Below, piece after piece: positions 31,139 through 42,522 of a stretch of DNA of 64,000 nt. The notes beneath the pieces are model-generated. The model was given only the letters and a program-made list of their open reading frames with translations. It did not search any database and was not told the DNA's origin. Numbering within the stretch: the stretch's first letter is position 1; each line of letters starts with the position of its first letter. The translations under genes were made by a program, and so were the position numbers. Origin of the DNA: Sarocladium kiliense (lineage: Eukaryota > Ascomycota > Sordariomycetes > Hypocreales > Sarocladiaceae); the NCBI GenBank assembly GCA_030734395.1, contig JAUZTG010000020.1:2046001-2110000 (forward strand). The letters are read 5' to 3'.

Positions 31139-33780
31139 CGTGTCTGCGGTAGCCTTAGACTACGTGTTCAAATTGACAGAAATAATGTCGCCAACGAGCG
31201 GCTGTCTGAAGAACGAGCTAAGTAGGTGCAAATGAACATGAAAGGCATGATGCAAGTATTTATTCTCAACATAACCCGTGGAGGGCGTATCACACAGGTC
31301 TGAAGACCCATCGCGAACCTAAACGTGTCGTATAAGATAACGGAAGTGTCATGGATGTTTGTCATCCCTATAAAAGCCACAGGGGTCTATATTGGTATAC
31401 GCCTCTGAGATCGTATTGCTATTGAATCGCGGCTGCGTTGTCTTCTGAATAGGTTTCTGAGGAGGGAATAGCGCTAACTCGAGAGGGGGCATTGGCCATC
31501 CCCTGTTGTGACTACCTGCAGCCCTTCGAGAATTAACTACTTGTGTAGCTTAATATAAGCTTCTATGTAATCTTAAGAATCCTAAGATAAAGAACATGTG
31601 TTATACGCTTTTTGTAAGGATACAGGTTACCTTGCAAAGATTTTGTGGGACCGGCTCGACGGGAGAGAGCAAACCCCCCAACCCCCTCCCTCTTGAGTTG
31701 GTGATATAGGTGAGTAAATAGAGGCAGGAGCGTATTAAATGTGGGAACTGAATGGGTATGTGAGCGTAAAAGGCTTACAAGCGGATTCAGTGTCGGAGCG
31801 TATTCCAGAGAGGAGCGTACTCGGTGGGAGCCCAATAGTGCCGTGGGTCCATGTAACCCTTGTCCTGGCCATTGCTCTCTGCCCAGCATTAAATGAAATT
31901 CAGGTCAGCAGGAACCCATTTATTTGTAATCCTATATCGATGCCCTTCTTCAAGCCTATGTTGAGATTTGATCTCGTGGTCATGTGCAGGAAAGTGACTT
32001 CTAATACGAGGTTCATAACTTCGTTCTCAGCCTATGTTCGGCCTACTAATACTAAGAATCCCGAAAAAGCAAAGTAAGGTTTGCTATAGTGTTAGTTTGC
32101 ATAGGGCTACAGCTATAGGGATCACGACTAAGCCAGGTAACCCAAACGAGCACGGTGAGTTATGCGGTTAGGCGAGGGATATGTTATGGGCACCCACTAC
32201 CCAAATTCTTCAGCATACACCAACGTAAACCACAGGTGTCATTTACCTGACGTTGACATATAAGACCTGGTAATGTATCTGGCGGCATAGCTGTTTCGTG
32301 GTTGGCTCATTATGATAAAGGAATCAACCACATATGTCGGAGCAGATCTTCCGGTGTCTTGCAGCAATGAATAATAGGTTCCTTGTTTCCTTGAGGGCAC
32401 GTTTGAAGACCTTGAAAAGCATGTCTCCGGTAAGTTGATTGCAGGCTGATCACGAAGGGCTACCAAAATATGACATCATTTTACTATCATCGCCAGCGGT
32501 CACTATATCAATGCGTGCTACCTCGAGGAATCTCTCCATCTAGTGTAATCACACGCAAGTGGCCTTTCGTTATCTTGTCTAGGAACCTGATTTCGCAGAC
32601 CCTCGCCAGTACCCTCGCCAAGTACCTCGCTCCTGCACATATGATCTTCCGACTATTACAATCCCTAAGCATGAAACGCCGAGTGCAGTCTAGCGATATA
32701 TCAAGCGAGCGAGTATATACGATACTATTAGGGTCTTGATGTCGGTCATAGCCCGACCCTTGCGAAAGGTATGGTCAGGCGTCGCCCGGCGGTGGTGGCA
32801 GCCGCAGAGTACCATGGTCTTGACACCAAGGCCGTGGGACTGCTTCAACCCTTACTGAATTAATATAAAGGGAGCTCAATCCTCCTTGGCTTTCCATTCC
32901 GACCTCAAGTCCTCGTGTTACAACTGTCGCTTCTATCGCAAGTTCTCCGCGAGACACCCACGCCTTTTACCCCAGCAACTACAGAGAAATAGTCTGCTCT
33001 TGCGCACTTCTAGTCGGGCAATATCTTAATTCTGCACCATCACGTCGCACGGAGCTGAGGCTCATTCATGAGGAGACACTCGCAACTGCAAATCGCGCTC
33101 ACCCACGCACAGATCACTACAAGGCTATTATCGAGAGAGAGAAATTGGGCCTCTTTTCCTGGATGTCAACGACCCACCTACTTGCAGGTTTATGGGCTAC
33201 CTAGCAGCCTTCACAGGGCGAGTTTTATTACTATTAAGCACAAACCTCAGAGAGCTGCGTGCTGACATCGGAGTAGCCATCTACAGCAAAGATTGGCGAT
33301 AGCGAGTCGCGAGAAAGTTTGTCAGAGGCACCTCCGAAGCCTGGAGCGAAAGATGACTAGGTGAACTGGTTACCTTATCGAGGGGACGGAAGAATATCTC
33401 GCGCCGTTGAGGATGCTCTGGCGCGCGTTCTTGTAGGATGGCCTCTGCGGCTTTCTTACTGAGATCGTCAGTGGCAAATCCTCTCCACTGCTGTTATCGT
33501 TGAATACCAACATCGCCCAGCGTGCGGCCTATTCCAAGGTAGTAATGCAGGCCATGCTGCTGCTCTCGTCCGGACATAGGATGGGTTTCTTTGAGGATGT
33601 CAATCCAGAATACTCCCCTATCATCTCGACAGCCCCGCCGCTTCTTCTGGCAATGCATTCGAAGATCTCTCAATGTCAGCGCCTGATGCAACCCGGTCCC
33701 AGTCGACAGCGATGCCCTCTCGCAGCAAAATTCTGAAGCCACCGTTTTCAACACTCGCACACGTGATGATAACTACACAG
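31139..33780. other. Gene-poor region
   Basis: About 2.6 kb without a gene that I can support. Several short open frames exist on both strands (for example 31563-31889 minus and 32470-32739 plus), but none shows a family motif. Stretches such as 31560-31620 and 31900-32100 are AT-rich and look like decayed DNA. 33581-33780 contains Ser/Pro-rich pieces in shifting frames that may be the broken N-terminal part of the bZIP gene that follows. Confidence 0.4.
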
Positions 33781-34270
33781 GGCACGCCTACCGCCCTCTC
33801 AACCGCAAGCACCAGAGAAGAAGTCTGAGTCCGGGTTCAGCAAGACCAGAAAGATGAGACGCCCAGGAAAAGCAGGCAAGGCGGCGCAGAAGCGAGGACA
33901 AGGGGCCAACCACAGCACCGGACTCGACAAGGACGCCGCCCCGAGCGTCTCACAGCGAAGAAGCGACTTGGAGTTCAATCATGTGAGGTCGTCCAAGTAC
34001 CGCATCCGCAAACGCGATGAAGCCTCGATGCTCGCCTCGTGCGAGCAGGCCATGGAGAGCCAGAACCGCCAGTTACCGGCGTGCTTCGACTCGCTGCGTG
34101 CCGAGATCTGTACCCTCAAGGCGCAGCTCCTGCAGCACACTGCATGCGACTGCCTGCTAATTCAGAAATACATCGCCAACGAAGCCAAAGGGTCGGTCGA
34201 CATCCTACTCGGCGAGCCATTGTTCGGGACTTATGGAAGGAATTCGCCGACTAGTATTGGTGTCAGGTGA
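33781..34270 (+). CDS. bZIP transcription factor, C-terminal part only (possible pseudogene)
   Basis: An exon-like stretch begins after a CTACACAG acceptor at 33780 and encodes about 162 residues. The basic region reads FNHVRSSKYRIRKRDEA, which has the N-x7-R signature of bZIP DNA-contact residues. It is followed by the fungal-type dimerisation helix SCEQAMESQNRQL...LRAEICTLKAQLLQH, then CDCLLIQKYIANEA, a tail found in many ascomycete bZIPs. Upstream, a plausible N-terminus (an ATG at 33581 starting MGFFEDVNPEYSP, then DLSMSAPDATRSQSTAMP in another frame) can be read only with frame changes. I could not find introns that repair it. It could be a gene with an unusual splice pattern or a decayed copy. 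The nuclear DNA-binding function follows from the family; the target is unknown. Confidence 0.5.
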
Positions 34271-34857
34271 CTGGCCAACGTCATTGTTATTTGTCTCGCC
34301 ACGGGGTTAGTTCTGCTCGAGATGCGATTAGTCTGAATTGCCACAATCGTCGGCGTTTGTTCCGAACGACGCTGGTTGGTCAATCAGCCTCTGGCCCAGA
34401 CATGAGATCTTAGACAGCGACTCCCGCCAACGTCATTGGAGAGCCCTTCAGCAGATCCTACCCCAAAGGCCAATATCTGAGTTATTTTTCAACCTTCGAA
34501 GTCTTGCTATGGGCCTAATTAACAGCCAAGTTGAGGTACTGAACCATACAAGCTGCCCACAATAGGAAGTTCCACCCATCCTTCACGCCAACCACCGCCT
34601 CAGTCTGTGAAGACGGTGGGGACTCGGACTGCTAGCCATGCTTTCAATGACGGTACTTAACCTTTGATATCTTAGCTTCCTACTCGCCCACTACTTTACA
34701 TGTACAGAGGTCCGTTGATCATCTGCTTGCCGATACTCAGGCCCGGCCCTGGGGACCTCCCTTTGTCCCAACAGGCGCTTCTTTCATCCCACCCCTCGCA
34801 CGTAGCTGTCCATCTCTGTTTCCTTCATGGATGCTGCAATCCTTGCCGTGGACAGCC
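34271..34857. promoter_or_regulatory. Promoter of Zn2Cys6 regulator 2
   Basis: 587 bases, becoming CT-rich towards the regulator start. No gene. Confidence 0.35.
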
Positions 34858-37503
34858 ATGTCGGAGCAGCATCCTCCAACCAAGCGACTCAGCCGCCTCC
34901 TGCCCGCCGTCCACAATGCTTCGTCCTCGTCTTCTCTGTCTACTGCTGAGGTCTCGCCCTCTGCCAATGCCTTCGGCGGTCCGCTTCCCGACCACAGTCC
35001 GCTGGTACCCAAGCGCCGTCGCGTCGGTGTTCTGGCTGCATGTGCTCGTTGTCGTCTCAAGAAGATCCGAGTGAGTTGTTATGCTCCACCCAGGGGCGTG
35101 TCTACCATCGTCTTCGAACATATTTGCCCTTACCTCGGCCGTCCCAACTTTTCTTCAAGTCCTCCTAGTAACAACTTTGTTTCTACAGTGCGACGGCAGC
35201 AAGCCATCATGCCACACGTGTCAGCAAAAGGGCATCTCGACATGCCACTACGACCCTCCGTCGACCAAGATCCGAGATGCTGGGCTCCTTTCCGAAGCAA
35301 TCGGCTTGCTCGACTCCATGACACCATCTCGGGCCAATGCTGCACTTGCAGCTGTCCAGGATTTGAATCGGGATGTGGATATTATTACAACACTACGAGA
35401 TCGGGCCGGCGCGTCAGAACGGGACTCGGATGACACTACTGGCACCTTGAGCGACCTTCGTCAGCTCCTCGGACGTATGCACCCTTTCTCGTATCCTAAC
35501 CTTGAACCAGTTGACCCGAACGAGCCAAGCAACTACCTCCTCAAGCGCATAGTCACTCCCTGGACGAAGAAACAAGGCCAAAAACAACAACGTGGCTGTG
35601 AGGACATGCCGTACGCCACTTGTGCTCTCCCTGTCCGTGCCTTGTCCGCGCCCTAACGACTACTTCAATAGCAAGGCATTGAGTCCAGTTTACAGAGATG
35701 ATACGTAAGCATATACCTAGAAGCTTCCGTCCCTGCAGACTCACGGCCACTGACAGGGCCTTCAGTCAGCTAATAGCAGACGCGAGACTTCTCGCCCCGG
35801 CGCCGCGGACGCATGCTCCTGATCCTTCGCTCGAGGGTTTGGACATTAGCAAGTGGACGACAGTTGCCGTCTCGAATGACTTTGCTGCAAGAGCAATGTC
35901 GCTCTATTTTACTACTGACCATCCGCTCCTCTGTCCTTTCGACCGGAAACTATTCACAGACGCTCTCATATCAGCTGATCACGGCCCTTACTGCTCTCCG
36001 TCCTTGGTCAACGCTATGATGTACTGGTGTTGCGTACGTGGAACCGGCCCTGGGTCCTGCGAGCCCGACGCCTTAGCTGACTTCTGCATTTAGCTGGCAT
36101 ACACAGCTGTTGACGCGGACTCGATCCGCGTGGTGGATCTTTTCCGGAAGGAGGCCGAGCAGTTGACGGAGGGAGAACCAAACCATCCGAGCCCTTTAGA
36201 TGCGGCCACAGAGATGTTTCTAAGCCTTGGATACCTAATGCAAGGCAGGGATGGCATGATACTTAAACATCTATCCAATGCTTCAAGTATTGGAGTGCAA
36301 CTTGGCTTATTTGGTGTCCCAGATGATATCGCACAGGCTGCGTTCGATCGAATGACGCCTGAAGAACTTCGCGCCGCAGCGTACCCAGCGTGGGGTGTGT
36401 TCAACTGGACAGTGTACGACGTCGCCAAAACTATACCATCTATTTCATGGCGTGAAGCTAACAGACGGCCACAGCCTCATGCATCTCTTTTATCGACAGG
36501 AGGGTGGTCTCTACCCCAAGCATCCACCCATAATTCCCGTCCCCGCGGGTGAGAGCAATGTCCGAGAAGATGACGAGGACGGCGGAGACAGCTTCAACGA
36601 AGCCAGCACCGACTTGGCAAATAACGATATGGGCAGTCAAGTCATCTTTGCCAGCCTCTGCCATTTCTGGAGGATCATGCATGAGGTTGTAACAGTGTAC
36701 CACGGGAGTCAGACGGCGGCTGGTGGGGAATCTCCTTCCCTGCTGTTTGCCGAGTTCAAGTTTCGCGAGCTTCTTGCCTGGGCTGATAGACTGCCCAAAA
36801 CTCTGACAAGGTCCCAGAACAATCCAGACGTCGTCGTCATCATGCAGTGAGTCGCCAACATAAAAGCCTCTGTTCCCTTTCTTTGGGTTTTCTCTTATTA
36901 TAGGCCAGTTTGTGGCTGCACTCTGCGGTCCTTGACACCTTCCGTCCGTTCCTCCAGGCCCGAAGCAAGACCACTTCTAAATTAAAACTTCGAACTTTTC
37001 CTGCGTCCGACAGTACACCGGACGCAGCCTATTATGCTTCTGTCAGACAGCTCAAGCAGCTTATTATCACTTACCGCTCGAATCATACCTCATCTAATTA
37101 CACTATTCTCTGGCAGACAGCTCTGCTTTACACAGGAAACGCTATGCTGCGTTCGACCGACGAGGATCGCTTTGAGTACTTCCTCATCTGTCTTTACAGC
37201 TTCCAGGGCCTACGACGTTCCTTCCGCGTTGCGGAGGTTCTTGCCCAAGCGCTACTGTCCAAGGCCATACAGCAGGCCGACGTCAGCAGCAGCCTGGCGA
37301 GCAGAATTATGGAAGACCTGCGATCAAGGGCTCCGGCGGGGGAGGAGGCCGCAACCGGCGGAGGTGCAATAAGGGCCCCCTTCATGGCAAATCTGGACGT
37401 CGCAGTGACGGATTCGGAGTACACTGTGGAACAATTGGCGGGCCAGTTTGAGGAGAGCATCTGGATCAAGAATTACACCAATATTTTTAACCCTAGAGAC
37501 TGA
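34858..37503 (+). CDS. Zn2Cys6 / fungal_trans transcription factor, 7 exons, about 749 aa
   Basis: Nuclear regulator resembling the NirA-like group. Exons: 34858-35070, 35189-35610, 35672-35704, 35739-36033, 36094-36413, 36475-36846 and 36909-37503; all phases agree. The zinc cluster is split by the first intron: CARCRLKKIR in exon 1, then CDGSKPSCHTCQQKGISTC in exon 2 (spacing 2-6-6-2-7). The 33-base third exon rests on a GTACGC donor, a CTAAC branch site and the continuity KALSPVYRDDT; it is the least certain part. The middle homology region includes DHPLLCPFDRKLFTDAL, LVNAMMYWCCLAYTAVD, EMFLSLGYLMQGRDG and HLWLHSAVLDTFRPFL. An in-frame ATG at 34831 would add nine residues. Its neighbour on the right is the polysaccharide lyase, so it may control that locus, but a divergent or tandem arrangement gives no proof. 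Confidence 0.8.
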
Positions 37504-37822
37504 TCCTTTTGGTAACAGCCACAGGGATTAAGTGCCTGATCAATGGATTTGTTATCTATCGCTTCAGTAGCTTAATTTGGAGCTGGTTTGTTCATTTATT
37601 CAACACTTGTCCGAGACGCTCGGGAACTCCAATTTGGCCCCTTGGAACCTCTGCACATTCCAACATATACAATTTCCGAATTACAGGAGTTCTTTACTCT
37701 CAGAAATTCAAGAAAGATAATCTCATAATGGTACACAACTGATAAATACCGCTGGGCGAGTGTATGGCTCTGAATTTCAGGTCAAGAAATAGCCGCCCCT
37801 ATATGAATGACAAGGACGAGTA
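37504..37822. other. Convergent intergenic region
   Basis: 3' sides of the regulator and the lyase gene. AT-rich, no coding sequence. Confidence 0.4.
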
Positions 37823-39280
37823 TTATAGTTCGTTGATGTTCCCGTTCCCATCTTCACCGATCTTCCCGCCTCCCCAAATCGTCCGATCATTATTGTTCAA
37901 GAACTTGCCCTTGCCAGGGTAGGACCATACAAGATCACCCCAACCCACAAAGTCAGTCCCACCAGGGCCCTCACCTCCAAGCTTATCGATGGCCTTCTTC
38001 ATGGCGGTGAGGGCTTTAGAGCTCCGTCCCTGCTTAACGACGTACTGGTAATAAAGAATCTGATGAAGTGATCAGCATTAGATCTTCAACTAATGGTAGG
38101 GTCACTGGTGAAAGGCAACTTACATCGAAAGGCCCGGCGCTTACACCCCGACCGATGGCGGATGGCTCTGCCCAAGGACCATTGACAAGAATGGCTTCGC
38201 AGCGGTAAAAGTTGCGGTCATACTTGACGTCCTCGCCAAGGTTATAGCGGGCAACGTACTCTGCCCCTTTGAGCAACAGATTGTCGTCGAGACCATATAC
38301 GTCTCGCCCCTGACTCTGTATTACGCGAGCGGCCTGGGCAGCCCAAGCGATGCCATCCTTGGAGTGTCCTTGATCCCTACCTGCTTCAGCAGGTTGACCT
38401 GTGCCTCTTTGGAAGTTACCACGAAGACCAGCGCATGGGTCATTCTTGTACATCCACAGGGCGTAATTATACATGGTCACATCGTCCAGGTAAACAGCGA
38501 ACGAAAGCAGGGCCTTGATGCTGGCCATGCCATAGTTTGCCTGACCCACATTGATCGACTGCTTGCCGAAGAGCCAGTAGAGCTGGTTGGAGAAGCCTTT
38601 GGCACCACTGTACCGGGCGCCTGCTTCGACCCAGCCTCCCTCCCACCGCATTATCTCGGCAGCGTTAGCGAACATGTCGCCCTCCAGGCCAACCAGAAGA
38701 GATGTATCGGTTCCAATGATGTCCGTTAGGTTGGTACCCCAAGCATCGAGAATGGTGGTAGCCCTGTCCCAATGATCTTGCTCTCTGGTGATGTACCACA
38801 TCAAAGCATTCTGATAGGCAGCCCGGGTATCGCTAGTAAAGGTCGTATAGTTGCTGCAACTGCCTCGGCATAGTACCGCTTTGGGGCCACGCATTGTGTA
38901 CTGGTCATCGAGTGGGTTAGAAGATTGGTCCATTGAGTTGGAGGGCATGTGCCACTTACGGTAGACTGGGAAAAGCTGTCATTGCTGAACTTCTCGAAGG
39001 CAGAGTTCCATGGCTCGCGCTTCTCCTTGACGCCGGTGCGGATTCTCTCCAAGTCGTCATGCGTGTGCCACAGACCCGGGTGGATGAAGTCGCCCGGTCC
39101 TCGCTTCATGTCAGGGTCGTTCTGGGGCACAACTGGGATGGGGCCGTTCAGAATTGGCAGGCCATTGAGACTCCCTGTTGCCTGTACAAGCTGTCCGAAG
39201 ATGGCCAGAGACACCATAACAAGCACCCATGGCTTGCCAAAGAGGCTCTCGGGAGCCTGTGTAGTTCGCCTGGAGTGCAT
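37823..39280 (-). CDS. Secreted alginate-lyase-like polysaccharide lyase, 3 exons, 444 aa
   Basis: Alginate_lyase superfamily (PF05426-type alpha/alpha toroid), which cleaves acidic polysaccharides by beta-elimination, leaving a 4,5-unsaturated uronate. Exons: 39280-38960, 38900-38124 and 38059-37823. A hydrophobic signal/anchor (WVLVMVSLAIFGQLVQATG, residues 18-36) follows a basic N-terminus. Recognisable family segments are DFIHPGLWHTHDDLERI, AYQNALMWYITREQDHWDRA, EIMRWEGGWVEAG, the active-site-type NVGQANYGMASIKALLSFAVYLDD, and HSKDGIAWAAQAARVIQSQG. It ends with a Gly/Asn-rich tail. Family members in fungi act on alginate, glucuronan or other polyuronides, so the name alginate lyase should not be taken literally. 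The GH88 gene next door would process its unsaturated products. Its promoter holds a CCCCGCGGGG palindrome. Confidence 0.82.
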
Positions 39281-40143
39281 CTTGATCAGCGAGTGTAGGA
39301 TCTGACTGGTGTGGAACGCTGATCTGCGGAAGGTAGCATCAGCAGATTATTGGTTCCTACTCTGCTCGATTATAAACAAACAGAAAGGATGTGGCATCCC
39401 CATGGGCAAGAATGTCTAATTTCCCCGCGGGGGCCTTTCCGGCACATAGCCCGTGGCAATGGTTCGTGAGGGGAAGCCTCATTACTCCTCCCCGGCCCCG
39501 ACTTTCCTCATGCTCCTAGCGAACTAGATACAGGGCGGGACTAAAACGTGGGGTTTTCAGGGCAAGCTAACGAAAACACCGTGGCAAGCGAGACTTCAAC
39601 ACTCGTGAGTGCCTCACCGGCTCATGTCTCGGGGACCACACTTAGGTTAACAACATGTCCAGGTCCCGGCCACACTCATGCAAGACGAGATCTGAGAAAC
39701 AGCACCGCCGCCATACAGAGCACATTATGAGAAATGACAGCTTTTCGTAACATTTTCAGTTTGAATTAGGGATCTACAGACAACTGGCGACAGTCAGCTT
39801 CACATGCAGCAAACCGAAGTCCATCCCAAGTCGCCACACCCAATCTCCCAAGCCGCTCAAATAAACGTCGGTCGGTCATTGAGCCGCTCTGATTTGTGTT
39901 GAATTATTTGTTAATTGCTGGACTAAGTTCTGCAAGGCAAGAAATATTGTCCAGATTTGACAAGAGCTCATCGAGGGCACTAGGCACGATGCCTTCGTTC
40001 ATCTTAAACGAAATATAGGCGTATCCCTCCAACGGTTGGATAGAACTGGTTCTCAGAACAGCCTACATGATAAGACATTGTATAGAGAAACGTCTAGCTA
40101 AGACAGATGTAACCTATGTGTATATGTACGTGACCATCAACCG
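39281..40143. promoter_or_regulatory. Promoter of the lyase and 3' side of GH88
   Basis: 863 bases. CCCCGCGGGG near 39423-39432 and further C/G runs within the next 80 bases fit CreA-type (SYGGRG) carbon-repression sites on both strands. No gene. Confidence 0.45.
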
Positions 40144-41857
40144 CTAAATTGAGCCCTGAGAACCCTGAACAATGCTTCTGCCAATTCCGATGTCCAAGAG
40201 CAGATTTCCAACCAGAACAAAATAATAGTCAGCGTATACAAGCCCATGATTTGCCCATCGACGGGGCGCATGCTCGTAGTTGTTGATCGTGGCTCCTGTC
40301 AAGATCGTGTCTCCACCGGTGTTGCAGACAGATTCGAAGCTCAGCTGAGAAATGCCTTGCTCTACCGTCTCGACTGCACTAGTGGACTGTGACATATGGG
40401 CGGTCGTGTCCGTGTGTACGTCGCAAATAGCCGCCGTGATTCTTAACGCAGCATGGAGATACTTCTGACCACGAACAGCATCACCAAGGCCGAGATACGC
40501 TTTGTAGATCAGTAGCATGCCATATGCGGCAATCATGGCCGCGCTTGAGTCCGGTGGCTGTTTTTCATCACTGTGTAGCGCAGCGTCGAAGTCCCACGGG
40601 GGAATGTCAGTTACTGGCAAACGCGAGAGGAACAAGTCCGCGCAGCGCTGTGCTGTCTCAAGGAACGCGACATCGTGAGTCCAGCCATAGGTTTCTGCAA
40701 AGCCCGCGATCGCCCAAGCTTGGCCTCGCGTCCAGCAAGACTCATCCCCGTAGCCTTGGTTTGTCAACCGCTGCAGGATAGCGCCCGTGTTGGGATCGAA
40801 AACAATAAGATGGGTCGAGGAGCTGTCAGGTCGAATATGGGCTGTCTGTGTAGTTTTGGCGTGCTGGACAGCGGCGTCCCACATGGCTTGGTCGTTGGTG
40901 TGAGATGCAACATAGAAGAGCAAGTCGAGGTTCATCATGTTGTCCTTTGACAAAGATTAGTCTAAAGGAACAACATCATTTTGCAGCATGGACGTACAAT
41001 GACAACCAGAAATTCCTTGTCGGGTTCCCGAAATTGATACCGCTTTGTGATGCATACATCCCACGAGCGAATGAGACCAACCACGCCACTGAATCGGGAT
41101 AGCAAAGATCTTGCTGCTACCCGAAGAGTCTCAAATGCTCGGGTGTCGTGATTGAGCTCCCATGCAGGACGAGCCCAGGGAGCAATCATGAATCCCAAGT
41201 CGTGCGTAGTGGTCATTTCTGCATTGCTGTGCAGCTGTTCAGTCCACCACTTGCAAGCAAATCTGCCACGTATTAGCAAAGGTCTCGCGGAGTTCTTCTC
41301 TTGGAGTTACATCGCAAGAGAGCAGGAAGGCGAATTATGCATACTCTAGCTTTGACGGATGTAATGTCTGGGCTCTCTCAGAGACTGGTCCTGATGTGAG
41401 CGTGCGTGATCTCTTAAGCAGCTGATATAAGGTGCCTGGGAAGAATCCGGATGTCCAGAACTCGGGCTCGCGATAGATGTAGTCTTTGCCGTTGGTTCTT
41501 GTATATTCAGGGAAGAGTGTAGGGGGACGCGTCTGGAGAAGACCATTGTCAGTTCAATGTGTCTGTTCTTTGCAGGTAATGTATCATGTTCGTACTGACC
41601 AACATGAGTCCTTTGGAAGCCACAGACCAGACTTTCGCTTCGATTCCCGGCGAGTACAGAGCGTACAATCTTTTGGATAGTTCGGCGAGCTCTTCGTCAA
41701 AGGATGGCAGGGTTTGCTTTGTCGTAGGCGCAACAACGACTGTATGCCCGTTTTCAGTTGAGTCCTTGTGGTAGTTCTTGACTGGCTCATGGTGATGGCC
41801 ATTGGTGGTGACTACCTCATTCCGAGCGTGGTCGTCACTGTACTCTGCTGTAGGCAT
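40144..41857 (-). CDS. GH88 unsaturated glucuronyl/uronyl hydrolase, 4 exons, 503 aa
   Basis: Glycoside hydrolase family 88: hydrates the double bond of a 4,5-unsaturated uronic acid at the non-reducing end of lyase products and so releases it. Exons: 41857-41600, 41532-41345, 41262-40998 and 40944-40144. Visible features are the REPEFWTSGFFPGTLYQL segment, the catalytic Asp candidates Asp170 in THDLGFM and Asp238 in DNMMNLDLLF, and GYGDESCWTRGQAWAIAGFAE of the barrel, then PPDSSAAMIAAYGML and INNYEHAPRRWANHGLVYADYYF at the end. No signal peptide is seen, so it is likely cytosolic and acts on imported oligosaccharides. The ATG at 41857 is preferred over one 37 codons upstream, whose sequence is not family-like. 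It is divergent from an MFS carrier, a very natural import-and-process pair. Confidence 0.88.
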
Positions 41858-42522
41858 CTCGACGGCGTTGAAGAGGGTCTGGCAAAGCGTTACAGAGAAG
41901 GTAGTGTTGATGAAGGAAACCCGAGAGTAGTCGGGCAGATGGCGATGTGCGCTTCCGAATAAAGTCAAACGTCTGATTATGTTGGGTATCCCGACTGTCT
42001 AAACAATGTAGGACTGTCGGCTCTCGGACCTACGCTCCTACTCAGTTTATGAGGGCAGTAAGGATTGACATGCTGATAGCTAATCTCAGCCTGACCGGCT
42101 ACGGAAAAGCTATCGCAATGCATGCCGCCGTTACCAAAAGACATTCCTATCGAATCGCCCAGTAGTGTCTTCGAGATCAATCCAAACTGAGATGCTTCGT
42201 GCATTGCGGCATCACGGGGGATCTCCCGGGCCACATCGCCGGCTGAGGGTCTAAGGTGTGGGACTATGTGGCGTCCCGTCCATTTGGGGTGGCATGGATC
42301 ACCTCCGAACAGACTCCGGAACCTCGAACCACCTTATCGCTTCTGAGAGAACCATCAAGTGGCGTTCGGTCGAGACTGTTGACAGAGAAGTATGTAAGAA
42401 GGTAGCATTCAGCTCCTCGGAAGAGTTGCTATAGGCTATGATCAACATCTCTTACTAAAGGGACAACTCAACCGCCTCCCTTACTATTGCTGTTGAGAAA
42501 GGCTTAGTTACGATATCCAACC
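41858..42522. promoter_or_regulatory. Divergent promoter, GH88 and MFS carrier
   Basis: 665 bases controlling two functionally matched genes. Contains GC-rich palindromic words near 42215-42245 (GGGATCTCCCGGGCC, GCCGGC). No gene. Confidence 0.5.

Noticed and set aside
31563..31889. 108-codon minus-strand open frame in the gene-poor region
   Set aside because: No motif I recognise; could be transposon-derived, but nothing in the sequence proves it.
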